NCBI GenBank assembly: GCA_014529385.2
Contig: CM043950.1
Coordinates: forward strand, 77,559,935-77,619,934
Source of the DNA: Adiantum capillus-veneris
Lineage: Eukaryota > Streptophyta > Polypodiopsida > Polypodiales > Pteridaceae
Reading direction: 5' to 3'
Length of the DNA: 60,000 bases
The notes below the pieces were generated by a model. The model was not told where the DNA came from, ran no database searches, and was given only the letters and a program-made list of their open reading frames with translations. This document shows, in pieces, positions 1 to 10,325 of this stretch. How positions within the stretch are numbered: the first letter of the stretch is position 1; every line of letters begins with the position of its first letter. The position numbers and the translations under genes were made by a program.

Positions 1-1116
1 GAGCTTTACAGAGTGTTGGAAGAGAATCACGAAGGCGCATGTGGTGGCCATTTTGCTCTAAAGATCACCTTGCATAAGATTTTGCAAGAGGGGTATGTAT
101 GGCCTAGTTTGCACAAGGATGTTCACCATTGGTGTAGGTCTTGCAATAGGTGTCAAGCATTTGGGAAGAGAGTGTTGAAGCCAGAGCTACGAAAAACCAT
201 TATGGCGTTTGATGTGTTTGAAAAGTGGGGAATTGATGCAATAGGCCCGTTACCTATCACAAGCAGGGGCAAAAGCTATATTTTGACGGCAGTGGACTAT
301 ATCTCTAGATGGGCAGAGGCTATAGCAGTAAAACAGATCACTACAAAGGATGTGGCAAAATTTGTGTATGATGAAATATGTTGCAAGTTTGGGGTGCCAC
401 TAGAGTTACTTTCAGATAAGGGGCCAGGATTTAGAGCTAAACTGCTAGACTTCTTATGCACAAAGATGAAGATTAGGCACCAGCATGCCACTCCTTATTA
501 CCCGCAGTGTAATGGCTTGAATGAAAGATTCAATGGTGAGTTGGTACAGATTCTTTCGAAAGTGACAGAGCACCAAGGAAAGAATTGGGATTTGGAATTG
601 CCTAGTGCATTATGGGCTTACCGTACTTCGGTAAAGACAGGTACACGGTTTACTCCATTTCATTTGGTGTATGGAAAGGAAGCACTATTGCCTGTGGAGG
701 TAGAGTTGCCTGCGGTCAAGATGTTAGAGAAGTTGCTTGGGCTGCCTAGTGATGCATTCAAAGAGAGGCTCTTGCAGTTACAAGAGGTCCAGTTGGATAG
801 GATGAGCGCATTGGAGCATTATGGGCAGATGCAGGATAAGGCTTTGACAAAGATAAATGAAAAGGTCAAAAGTAAGGGTATCAAGAAACATGACTTGGTT
901 TTGCGCTACAACAGTAAGCTGGATAGCACCTTCCAAAAGAAGTTTCAAATTAAGTGGGAAGGCCCTTTCAAGGTAGTAGAGTGTTTTCCAAATGGCACAT
1001 ATCAGCTGGCTAACCCGGATGGTGTTCTACATAAGTCAAGGGTAAATGGGTTGTGTCTTAAGTTGTATCATGCCAGGTTGATGATGGTGGAGCAAGATGA
1101 GTTTTCTGAAGAGTGA
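1..1116 (+). CDS. Tat-like Ty3/gypsy integrase, 3' end of pol (enters from window edge)
   Basis: C-terminal part of a gypsy polyprotein; the frame is open from the first base, so the true start lies outside the window. Counting from the Met at 13, an HHCC zinc-binding region is visible (H6, H13, then WCRSCNRCQ at 40-48). The DDE core has D75 (WGIDAIG), D135 (LLSDKGP) and E171 (NGLNERFNG), giving the D,D-35-E spacing of retroviral-type integrases. A C-terminal domain with HDLVLRYNSKLD and KWEGPFKVV follows, and there is no chromodomain. All catalytic residues are present and no stop interrupts it before the TGA at 1114-1116, so this is the best-preserved integrase of its family here. A ~90% similar copy lies at 7564-8606. 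Tat assignment rests on the second RNase H seen in the sister copy. Confidence 0.9.
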   Translation, partial: ELYRVLEENHEGACGGHFALKITLHKILQEGYVWPSLHKDVHHWCRSCNRCQAFGKRVLKPELRKTIMAFDVFEKWGIDAIGPLPITSRGKSYILTAVDYISRWAEAIAVKQITTKDVAKFVYDEICCKFGVPLELLSDKGPGFRAKLLDFLCTKMKIRHQHATPYYPQCNGLNERFNGELVQILSKVTEHQGKNWDLELPSALWAYRTSVKTGTRFTPFHLVYGKEALLPVEVELPAVKMLEKLLGLPSDAFKERLLQLQEVQLDRMSALEHYGQMQDKALTKINEKVKSKGIKKHDLVLRYNSKLDSTFQKKFQIKWEGPFKVVECFPNGTYQLANPDGVLHKSRVNGLCLKLYHARLMMVEQDEFSEE

Positions 1117-3188
1117 GTGATGTCTGTGAGGGATGAGGATACCTGTGATGCGGCGAGTCTCATATCTCTCTTTGCTGCTGTTGATCATGAATGATCTAGC
1201 AGGCTAGGGGATGGGCAAATTATGTCAGGAGTTTTTTGGAGCAAGGGATTGCGCATATGTACATACCCATGCATGGTGCATCAAATAAAGTATTGCCCAT
1301 TTTCCAGAGCCAGGTGGTTACGTGGGGCCCACATGTGTACAGGTAGGACACCATGTACATAGTGCATCGATTTTCATCGTTACTAGTACCATTGTGTTTT
1401 TCTACAATAAGGAGGAGTTGGTAGCGCGTAAAACTTCTCGAGGAAGCTATCCGCGGGCCGACGACATGAGGTTAGGAGGTGCGTCAGATGGCATCTAGTG
1501 GCGTCAGGAGGGCGAACGAGGTCAATATTTGCACGCAGATGAGGACGGACACAACGTGGGTGTTTGCTTGTGAGAATTATGCAGAAAGGTAATCATGAGG
1601 ATCTTTTTTTGGGGCCACTTCACATGATGGCGAGGTGCATTATTGGAAAAAAGCTGAGTGCCAGGTGTGCGAATGATGCAAAAAGGTGACAACTATGCAC
1701 TGCGAGGTCAGTTTTTGGCCTGTTCGGGGTCCGTTTGAGGTCATCTAAAAGGCCAAGGGTTCCCAACTAAAAAATCTAAGTGTGGGAACTGAAAAAACTG
1801 AGAGAAGACCAGAAAAAACGTGGAGAAGAGAGGAGGAACAGCCGCACGTGTGTTTTTGCTCATTTTGGAGCTTGTTTTGGCCGTAAACTGCTCATCCGAG
1901 GTCGGATTTGAGCACTTTGACATTGTAGACTGGGGTTTTGGGCCGTTCCGGACGCGATGGCGCTGTCCATTTTGCCAAATTCCTCACTCTTTTCCTGTTG
2001 TTTTTCTGTGCAAGTTTCTCCTATGAGCGAAGTTTCTGCTCCAGTTTGTGATTGTATCTGGCTTATTTTACCCATATTGTGTGAGCTGTTTGCCCCATTG
2101 GTGTTGGCCCAAGCTCATTTGTATCTAAACATCAGAAATTCTCCTCTTTTCAGCTGAGTTTTTTGGGTGTGTGTGTGTGTGTGTGTGTGTGTCTGTGTGG
2201 AGTGGGCAAGTGGATAGTCTCTCTCCTCTCACTCCAGAGATGTGTTCCCTGTCTCGGCCAGGTGTGTTGTGTAAGCCGAGTGGTGCCCCATAGTGTGTGT
2301 GTGTATCTTCCCAAGAGTGTGTTTCGGGTCGTTATAGAGGCGCTGTGTGTATTTTCATCCCGCTCACAATGTGATTCACACAGGTACACATAGCTGGAGT
2401 AGAGTGATATACAAGCAAGTGGGAGTCACTTGTAGTTTCCATGGGTATGCATCATCTGGCACCTGTTTGAGTCCATTGTCTTGTATTGTGTGTTACTTGT
2501 GGATACCGCCATTGTACACCTTTGTGGAGCCATACTTGGTTTTATGTGGTAGTCCCAATCTTTTCTGAGACTTGACCATAGGAGATTTACATAAGCCTTC
2601 GTGAGAGGGTTGTGGTAAGATTTTATTGAGATGGGAGATTCTTGAGTCTGAGATCCTTTCAGTGATATAGGTGGCTGCAACACCCTTTTTGTGACCTCGT
2701 CATAGGCTATGTACTAGTGATTCCTACTTGATACTTGGGTAACATTTTTTGGCAAGTTATGCATACATATAGAGTCAATATTTTGGGTTCTTATTGCTAT
2801 AATTTTGGGAAACTTCAACAAAAAAAATTCCAAGTTGTGATGGCTGGTCATTTGGTCTTTTTAGCCATTATTGCTCTTATGCTACTGAAATTCTGACAAA
2901 ATCAGAGGATAATTAGTTAAGTGAGCTTTTGTGGGAGCTACATTATTGGCTTTTAATGGATAATCACAACGGACCTCAGTTCAGTCCTTTTCATTTTGCA
3001 AAAGAATCCAAATAGCTGTTCATGTGGACAGGAAGATTATTTACCAAATAGTGCATAGTCTTTATGTTTGGTCCAGGAAGATTAAGAGAGATACTGAAAT
3101 CTCTTTTTCTTGTTGTTATTTCGATGATTAACTATGAAAACACATTTGATGTGCATGTGTCTATCCTTTTCTAAAATATTGAGCTCCA
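1117..3188 (+). other. 3' UTR and probable single LTR between two Tat-like gypsy bodies
   Basis: About 2.1 kb without a coding frame lies between the integrase stop of one copy and the gag of the next copy of the same family. Purine-rich GAGGGATGAGGATACC near 1128-1143 could be a polypurine tract, with an LTR starting at TGTGATGCGG (about 1144). A plausible LTR end is near GGGTAACA at about 2747. I see no second copy of any long block in this interval, so only one LTR seems to be present. I could not recognise a primer binding site. Boundaries are guesses. Confidence 0.35.
2166..2192 (+). repeat. (GT)n microsatellite
   Basis: An uninterrupted GT run of about 13 units inside the putative LTR. 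Short frames on both strands across it are low-complexity artefacts. Confidence 0.9.
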
Positions 3189-3275
3189 TTGAAGTTCATG
3201 GGGATTGAATTAGTAAAAAAATTGGGTTCTTGCACCTGTGTTAGAAGGGGTTCTCAAAGCATTGAAACATGGGTA

Positions 3276-4203
3276 GACATGGCTTTCTCTTATCCAAAAT
3301 TTCTTGGAAGAAGTGATGAAGATGTGGAAGACTTTTTGGAAAAGATGGAGGTTCCCTACATTAGCAATCAGATTCATGATCGGTGCAGATTTACATCTTC
3401 TCCATATTTGTTTGAAGAGTGATGCACGATCTTGGTCCAAAGAATTTGAAGAGGAGTTGTGTGCGGATGATCCACCTATGAGATTAAGAATCTACAACAT
3501 GGATTGGAAGTGAAGTTTCTCAATACAAAAGATCCTAACAAAGTGTGGCAAGAAGTGTAGGGTTTGGTGCAAAGGAAAGGTAAGCCAGTAGATGCGTACA
3601 TACATAAGTTTTCAATGACATGGGAGAGGATGTACAAGGTCTTAGCACCACAGGTACCCCCACCTGACATGATGAAGAAGTACAGGTCATTAGTGGTCTT
3701 TGGGAGGAGATACAATGGAAAGTGGAGTTAAAGAATCCTAGGACATATGAACATGTACTAGAGGTAGCGAGGAACAAAGAGTGGAAGCTGAGAAAAATGA
3801 GTCATTTAGGAGTAGAGTCTTTGCCCAACAGGTTTAAGTTTTAGCCTATGGATTCTTTGCAAGGTCTCATGCCAAGGTTTCATCATGAACCACTAGTTTC
3901 TGATACTCCTCAGGTTATGCCAGCAGTGGTCACTACAGTAGTGCAAGATGATGGGCTAAAGCAAGACATGAGACGAGTGGTAGATTTAATGAATAATCTC
4001 AGCCTAAACATTCTAGGTAATGTGGGAAATGATCAAGATCATGTGAGGTTTGTAAAACAACCAGGAGGTGAAGAAAATCCAGGAAAGGTGTTGGACAAAG
4101 CAATGGTAGGGTCTGGAGGTAGACGCCCACGTGTTATAATTGTGAAGAGGTGGGCCACATCAGCCCACAGTGTAATAAGCCACCAAGGATAGGGGGAGAC
4201 ATG
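3276..4203 (+). pseudogene. Tat-like gypsy gag, frameshifted
   Basis: Starts near the Met before AFSYPKFLGRSDEDVEDFL, which resembles the gag at 14873 (FGYPLFFGELGEDA). In successive frames there follow DARSWSKEFEEEL, KVWQEV, GLVQRKGKPVDAYIHKF and SMTWERMYKVL, the pattern of the retrotransposon gag (capsid) family. At least three frame changes and several stops interrupt it. A CCHC zinc knuckle, CYNCEEVGHISPQC, is readable at 4132-4173, but one frame away from the flanking 114-residue frame (3848-4192). It would have made the particle protein. It now cannot produce a full product. Boundaries are approximate. Confidence 0.75.
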
Positions 4204-4620
4204 TATCTTGCCAAGATAGGTGCTAGCTAGGTCAAATGATTATGGCATTGAGATTAAGGGAGAAGATGGAACCAGTGGATTAACCCAAGAGGAAAAGGGA
4301 AAGACAAAAGTGATAGGTCTGTTCACCTTGGAGAAGGTAGCAAAGTTGGAGGATATATTAGTGATGCCTATTGGGAAGAGAACCACACAGGATAAGGAAG
4401 GAAGAAGTGGCACAATTCCTAGTAAGAAGAAAGGAAAGATCCATGACGATGAGGATGCCAAGACCAAGGGGAAAAAAAGGGCTCATTGCAAGTTTTATGT
4501 TTCAGATTTTCTACTAAGGGATGGGTGATTATGCTGTGATTTGAAGGAGGATCTAACAAATAGGAAAGCAGATGTTACTTCTCGGCAGCTAGTAGAGACG
4601 GTGCCTAAGCTAAAGCAAGA
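4204..4620 (+). pseudogene. gag-protease linker of the Tat-like element
   Basis: A 102-residue lysine-rich frame (4220-4528: KGKTKVIGLFTLEK, then KKKGKIHDDEDAKTKGKKR) lies between the zinc knuckle and the protease region. It matches in position and charge the linker at 20601-20870 of the element at 11.4-30.8 kb. No domain is recognised. It is followed by about 90 bases with stops before the protease frame. Confidence 0.5.
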
Positions 4621-5456
4621 GTGATGATTAACCCAATGGGGAAAGAACCAGAGAGAGGTGCAGTGAAGGCATTGGCGATCGATGAGCTACCTGACAATTT
4701 CCCAATAGTAGATGTATTTCACAAAAGAAAAAATATGGGACAAGGCTATAATGATAGTGAAGCCCAAATATGTGTCATAACACACTCATGTGTTGAGAGG
4801 ATGGGTGTTACAGGGATTGGGGTGTCAGGCTTTCAAATCATATTGGCAAACCATCAGAAAGTAAAATTTTTTGGTGTTGTAAAGAGCTTAGAAGTGGAGG
4901 TGTATGATTTAAAGGTGGTACTTGATTTCCATGTGATGCCATCGGGTTGGGAGCATATCCTATTATACTTGGTAGACCATGGTTACATGCAGTGGGAGCT
5001 ATTCAAGATTGACGACGTGGTACGATTAGCCTCTATGGAAAGATAGGTGCCAAGAAGCTATATTATATGGACACAAGGAAACAATTGAAGAAACTTTATG
5101 AAGATGAGGACAATTATAGTACTACCAGCAGTGATATTGAGGATGTTGATGTTGTATTTCTTTTGATGGACAAAGAAATCCATGAGTCTGGTTTAATTGC
5201 ATTTTCAAATGAGATTGAAGATGAAAGTGAAGGGCCTTATAAGGTGATTGAAGAGATGATGCAAACCAAGGTTGAATTTTCAAAGAAGCAAGAATTGATG
5301 AAACAAATGATTAGTGGAGACCTCTCACCTATGGAGAAGGAGATATATTTGCACATGCTGGCTAGTTTTCCTAATTTGTTCATTACTTCATATAAAGATA
5401 TTAGAGGGTTCAAAGGGGAAGAGATGCATATAGAGCTAAAGAAAGGTGCTAAATGA
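4621..5456 (+). pseudogene. Tat-like aspartic protease and RT-proximal linker
   Basis: Two frames (4621-5046 and 5067-5456). The first has YNDSEAQICVITHSCVERMG at residues 43-62, the position of a retropepsin active site. The expected Asp is present (residue 45) but the following Gly is replaced (DSE instead of DSG/DGG), so catalysis is doubtful. The second frame carries the acidic linker and the segment YLHMLASFPNLFITSYKDI that usually precedes RT in these elements. A stop at 5044-5046 and one at 5454-5456 separate it from its neighbours. Confidence 0.65.
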
Positions 5457-5477
5457 GTGTAGCAAATTCTAAGGAGG

Positions 5478-6454
5478 ATGGGTCAAGAGCAGATGGAAGC
5501 CTTGCGGGAAGAGGTGGACAAGTTATTGAAGGCAGGGTTCATAGTCCCAGTGGAGACCACAAAATGGGTGAGTCCAGTAGTGGTCAGCTCAAAGAAGGAT
5601 GGAAAGTGGAGGATTTGTGTAGATTTGAAACCCTTAAATGAAGCCACTAAGAAGAATCCATATCCTCTTCCATTCAACAATCAGATATTGGATGAAGTTG
5701 CAACTTATGAGAGGTACATTGTGTGTGATGGTTTTTCAGGCTATTTTCAATTGAAGGTCTCTCTTAAAGACCGAACAAAGATAACTATCATTACGCCATG
5801 GGGTTGTTGTTTCTACACGGTATTGCCATTTGGGTTTTCAAATGGACCATATTTCTATCAAGAGAGAGAAAATTGTGTATTGGAACCATTCATTGGTACT
5901 TGTGTTAAAGATTTATGGACGACTTTTGTGTTTGTAGTTCTAGGACTAAACACCATGGGAAGCTACAAATGGTATTGGGTCAATATGATGAATGTGGAGG
6001 ACAACTAAATCCATAGAAAGATCATCTAGCACAGCCAAGGGTGAAGTTATTAGGGCATAGGGTGTCAAAAAATGGCATTGAGGTTGATCTAGACAAGGCT
6101 AAATCTTATATTCTTCTTCCATCACCTAAGAGTACAAAGCAGTTAGTAACCTTTATACAGAAAGTGAAGTACATGGCACGATTGATTCCATTGTGTTCAT
6201 AGCTCCTTTATTCATTACATCAAGTGACAAATCATGATCCATTGCAATGGGATGACAAGTGTAAAGAAGTGTTTCAAGAGGCGAAAGAGGTGTTAGGGGG
6301 GGTGTCAGCCAAGTAGGCTGCTGATTGGGAGCAAGTGTTTTATGTAAATCCATTTGTAGGGGATAACTCCATTGGAGCCATGCTATTGCAAAAGGGGAAG
6401 GGCAGCCACTATATGATGCCAATGTCATTAGGTGACATTTGGACTCACAAAGGG
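5478..6454 (+). pseudogene. Tat-like reverse transcriptase, frameshifted and interrupted by a MITE
   Basis: RT fingers and palm are clear: VDKLLKAGFIVPVETTKWVS, WRICVDLKPLNEATKKNPYP and FSGYFQLKV, then ITPWGC and LPFGFSNGPYFYQE. The catalytic motif FMDDFCVCSS is readable at 5912-5941, but one frame off, so a +1/-1 shift lies just before it. RT thumb/connection remnants (QPRVKLLGHRVSKNGIEV, then SPKSTKQLVTFIQKVKYMAR) continue to about 6180. An RNase H remnant (SIGAMLLQKGKGSHY) runs up to the foldback insertion at 6455. Dead copy; boundaries approximate. Confidence 0.8.
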
Positions 6455-6848
6455 GCCCTTTAAGGAGTTTGACTTTACCTCTCTCTACCAAAATGGGTAC
6501 ATGGATAAATTTTTGCAAACAAACTCCAAAGTTGGCGGAGGTTTGATAGTTAGAATGTCCTCTTCACGCTCTATCTACTGCACGCCATGAGATTCCTCAT
6601 ATTTTAGAAGATTCTTTTTTTTATTCACCTAGTATGTGACAACTCTCTCTCGATTACACATCATAGGTGAATCAAAAAAATAATATTCTAAAAGATGAGT
6701 AATCTCATGGCATGCTATATATCAGTAGATAGAACTTGAAGAGGGCATTCTAACTGTCAAAACTCCACCAACTTTGGAGTTTGTTTGCAAAAGTTTATCC
6801 ATGCGCCCATTTTGGTAGAGAGAGGTAAAGTCAAACTCCTTAAAGGGC
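6455..6848. mobile_element. Foldback MITE-like element (394 bp) inserted in gypsy RNase H region
   Basis: The two halves are long inverted repeats. The left arm starts GCCCTTTAAGGAGTTTGACT. The right arm ends in its reverse complement at 6848, and similarity extends inward over about 130 bp per side (GTTTGCAAACA-type segments, then TCTATCTACTG/GTAGATAGA). The centre is A/T-rich. It has no coding capacity. It separates two halves of the gypsy RT/RNase H region (SIGAMLLQKGKG on the left, KKWVIELQEFEFF on the right). I could not find a convincing target-site duplication, so the superfamily (hAT or Mutator-like) is undecided. Confidence 0.8.
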
Positions 6849-7419
6849 TACTGTATATTTTCTTGTCGACGACTTTATCATTACTTGCTATCATGACCTT
6901 TTGTTTTCTTACCGAGTTACACCTTTTTTCCACAGTTAATAAATGTAACTAACATGTCAAATGTGGTCAAGAAATGGGTAATTGAGTTGCAAGAATTTGA
7001 GTTCTTTTTTAATGGAAGAATGTACAAGAGCTACCCTAGCTGATTTGTTGACTTACAAGGAGAATCCCATTCTTGTTAATGAAGAGGTGATGAAAAGGGT
7101 AGTTGAAGAAATTCCACAGATCAATAATGCACATGTGTTGTTCTTTGATGGCTCATACGTAAAGAGCCATGATGCGGCTTCAGGGATATAGCACTTTATG
7201 ATCCAGAGGGGAGGCAAATATACAAGACAGGGTAAATTGGATGCTCATAGTAGAAACGAGGCTGAATATGCTACTCTAGAAGCCGGATTACACATTTGTC
7301 TGAAGCATGGGATTAGAAGGTTGACCATCAAAGGTGATGCCTTGTTACTTTGTGAAGCAAGTGCTAGGTGTGTGGAAGAGGATAAACACCTCATTGAAGG
7401 ATATGTGTTTAAGAATTAA
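6849..7419 (+). pseudogene. Tat-like RNase H end and second (archaeal-type) RNase H
   Basis: Right of the MITE the pol sequence resumes: NMSNVVKKWVIELQEFEF at about 6950-7004 ends the RT-linked RNase H. Then HVLFFDGSYVKSHDAASGI (7132-7188) and LDAHSRNEAEYATLEAGLHI (7234-7293) with LTIKGDALLL follow. A second RNase H with FDGS and NEAEY motifs after the first is the hallmark of the Tat lineage, where an archaeal-type RNase H was added before integrase. Stops at 7189 and 7417 break it. Confidence 0.7.
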
Positions 7420-7563
7420 AGGCCTGTTAAAAAATTTTGGACCATGAAGCATCAAGCACATTGAACGTGCTCTAAATGAGAGGCACATGAAGCGGCTCAA
7501 AGCCTGATTGGGGAGCTATTTGTGTTAAGGACCAATTTACCTCTTTATCATGGCTGAGAAAGT

Positions 7564-8606
7564 TTGGCTCAAGAAGACGAGTTTTTACTAACAAGAATCA
7601 TTCCGAAGGACATTCAGAAGTCTAAGAAGTATGGTTCTCTATGTAGAGCATCCAAGTACAAATTGATTGGTGTTGTCTTGTACATGAAAGGGGCTGACCT
7701 CGTGTTGCGACGTGTGCCTTGGTGGGAGGAGCTTTATAGAGTGTTGGAAGAGAATCATGAAGGCCCATGTGGCAGACATTTTTCTCTAAAGATCACCTTG
7801 CATAAGATCTTGCAAGAGGGGTATATATGGCCTAGTTTTCACAAGGATGTTCACCATTGGTGTAGGTCTTGCAATCGATGTCAAGCATTTGGGAAGAGAG
7901 TATTGAAGCCATAGATACAAACTACTATTATGACATTTGATGTGTTTGAAAAGTGGGAAATTGATGCAATAGGCCCGTTACCTATCACAAGCAGGGGGAA
8001 AAGCTATATTTTGACTACAGTGGACTATCTCTCTAGATGGGCAGAGGCTAAAGAACTAAAACAAATCACTGCAAAGGATGTGGTTAAATTTGTGTACGAT
8101 GAAATATGCTGCAATTTTGGGGTGCCACTAGAGCTACTTTCGGATAAAGGGCCAAGATTTAGAGCTAAACTATTGGATATTTTATGCACGAAGATGAAGA
8201 CTAGACACCAGTATCCACTCCTGATTATCCACAATGCAATGGCTTAAATGAAAAGTTCAATGGTGAATTGATACAAGTTATTTCACAAGCGATAGAGCAC
8301 CAATGAAAGAATTGGGATTTGGAATTGCCTAGTGCATTATGGGCTTACCGTACTTCGATGAAGATAGGTAGCGGGTTTACTCCATTTCATTTGTTATATG
8401 GAAAGGAAGCACTATTGCCTGTGGAAGTAGAGTTGCCTACGGTCGAGATGTCAGAAAAGTTGCTTGGGCAATCCAATGATGCATTCAAAGAGAGGCTCTT
8501 ACAATTACAAGAGGCTGAGCTAGATATAATGAGCGCATTGGAACATTATGGACGGATAAATGAAAAGGTCAAAGTAAGGGTATCAAGAAACATAACTTTG
8601 TTTTGC
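7564..8606 (+). pseudogene. Tat-like integrase, broken, truncated at 8606
   Basis: Three frames: 7564-7914 (zinc-binding region, NHEGPCGRHFSLKITLHKIL, WCRSCNRCQ), 7930-8247 (DDE core with WEIDAIGPLP and LLSDKGPRF) and 8319-8606 (LWAYRTSMKIGSGFTPFHLL). The catalytic Glu region (ATGGCTTAAATG...) is disrupted by a frameshift near 8215-8245, and stops at 7912 and 8305 break the frame. About 90% similar in DNA to 1-900. The match to the first copy ends exactly at 8606 (TTTTGC), where an LTR begins, so the 3' end of this element is missing. Confidence 0.85.
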
Positions 8607-8775
8607 TGTCCAGACAAGGGTCAAACCTAAGGAATAGGGTAGTCATGGACTTCGGCTAGGGGCCGGGCTAGACAATGTGGACAAGGGATCCGTCTAGGGA
8701 AAGGGGCTAGGAGCCCGCCTTAATTATGGAGGGTTAGGAGGAGGATCCTATGTCTAGATTTCCCTAGTTATTACA
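8607..8775 (+). repeat. Short LTR (169 bp) of a further retrotransposon
   Basis: Begins TGTCCAGACAAGGG and ends TTATTACA, so it has TG...CA ends. A canonical iMet primer site lies one base beyond. It begins at the exact base where gypsy homology stops. I found no second copy in the window, so this is a 5' LTR whose partner is missing, or a truncated element. Confidence 0.7.
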
Positions 8776-8776
8776 T

Positions 8777-8788
8777 TGGTATCAGAGC
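8777..8788 (+). promoter_or_regulatory. Primer binding site, tRNA-iMet type
   Basis: TGGTATCAGAGC is complementary to the 3' end of plant initiator methionine tRNA. It is the usual minus-strand primer site of many plant LTR elements, and lies one base after the CA end of the 169-bp LTR. Confidence 0.9.
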
Positions 8789-9968
8789 AGGTCTATTTTG
8801 GGGCAAGGGAGACGTGGATCCAACCACTTTCACATGCTCATGCACTAAGGAAGCAAGGCCGTGGGCAGTAGTCCTTGACAGGCGACAGAGAAGGAGGACG
8901 AGGAAAGCTCGTGTGCAAGACCGCTTGTGGCTGGAGAGGGACAAATTTCAACTTGCTTCAATCGCTGCAAGGGATGGATTAACTAATGCGCACCGCTGAA
9001 CCAGTGGATTTACGTCACTGCAGCAAGTGTCGGGCCGCATCACACATGTGGATACTCTCTCCCTCGCCCTTGCGCTGTTCTGCTTGCCCTCTTGACACGC
9101 TTAAGCGCCCAAGGGCCTTTGGCCTTAGGGCAAAGGATTTTATTTTTTACCCAATAAGGGCCAATGCCCACAGGATTCTACACTACATCCTCGACAGAGG
9201 GCAGTAGCCCACGTGATCTGCAGCCGAGTTGATAGTTTAGCCATCAGCTTGGCAGCTTCGCCATGACACCGATGACATGAAAGGTTGCATGCGCGCTGCC
9301 ATAAAAATCCTACGTCACATAGGCCACGTAAATTTATCATGTTTAGGAATATAATGCCTTCTGAAGCTATCCACGATGCTTATGGCCTATGAACCAGTAT
9401 AACGTTGCCACCAAGCACGACTTGTGTCGACAACGTGACTAGGAGAGGTTCACGACTGGTTGGATTTATTTATATGTTAATATGATCTAGCATTCACTTT
9501 ATAAAAAAAAAGCACTAGAGGCACTTAACGAAGATAGCACGGCTATATCTGCAAGCCATTTTTGACATTTCCAAGTTTGGTAATATTCCTTTAACCCGGT
9601 TTGGATACATGCATGGCATGTCATTAGGTATAGATTAAGGAGCATGGCTCCATGCAGGGATACTTGCAACATAATATGATTTAAACATCTGAGTATGATG
9701 GTCTTTTGTGAAATTGGATTTCTACAAGCTATGATGCCTTGTCTTTAACACAATCATCACTTACGGGGAGCTCCAGCAAGGCTATCAATCAACTGGAGCA
9801 TAGCTCTCATTGCTTATTATCTCTTTTCCTATTTTCTCTCATTACTGTCACATTGGACTTGAAAACAAAAACTGTGAATTTTTCTCAGCGAATGGGAGTA
9901 GCCCAGGTGGTTAAACCTTTGGTTTAGACCTTAGCCTACATTCACGAGCACATGTGTAGTATGGGAGG

Positions 9969-9969
<1 letters not shown>
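8789..9969 (+). other. Leader and possible gag start, then unassigned DNA
   Basis: Right of the primer site, a frame from 8814 to 8996 reads RRQRRRTRKARVQDRLWLER followed by DKFQLASIAARDGL, charged like a gag N-terminus but too short to assign. From 9000 to 9969 I recognise nothing. The 9050-9200 part is GC-richer than its surroundings. At 9897-9935, GTAGCCCAGGTGGTTAAACC vaguely resembles a tRNA A box. Confidence 0.35.

Positions 9970-10039
<70 letters not shown>
9970..10039 (+). repeat. (GA)n microsatellite
   Basis: About 35 uninterrupted GA units. The apparent long Glu-Arg or Ser-Leu frames over it are artefacts. Confidence 0.95.
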
Positions 10040-10040
<1 letters not shown>

Positions 10041-10255
10041 ATGTGAGAGGAGCCCTGTCTTGTGCGCTATGGTGGTCAAAGAGAGAAGAGAATGCATTTG
10101 CAACAAGAGAGAAAGAACGAGGAGATGCGAGAGGAGAGACAAAGAGTTTGCGGAATGTTTGTGCTCTATAGCTCTTGAAGTCAAAGCCTCACGAGTCACG
10201 TCTCTTGAATGATGATGTGAAGAGAAGAATCAACACACATAGATCATTGCTTTAT

Positions 10256-10325
<70 letters not shown>

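Noticed and set aside
2163-2393. Overlapping 76-79 codon frames on both strands around (GT)n
   Set aside because: Low-complexity Cys-Val / His-Thr runs from the microsatellite inside a probable LTR.
9897-9960. tRNA-like A box suggesting a SINE head
   Set aside because: No B box at the expected distance and no defined tail; the following (GA)n is not a SINE tail.
9942-10212. Frames of 85-86 codons on both strands across (GA)n
   Set aside because: Generated by the dinucleotide repeat; no start or domain evidence.
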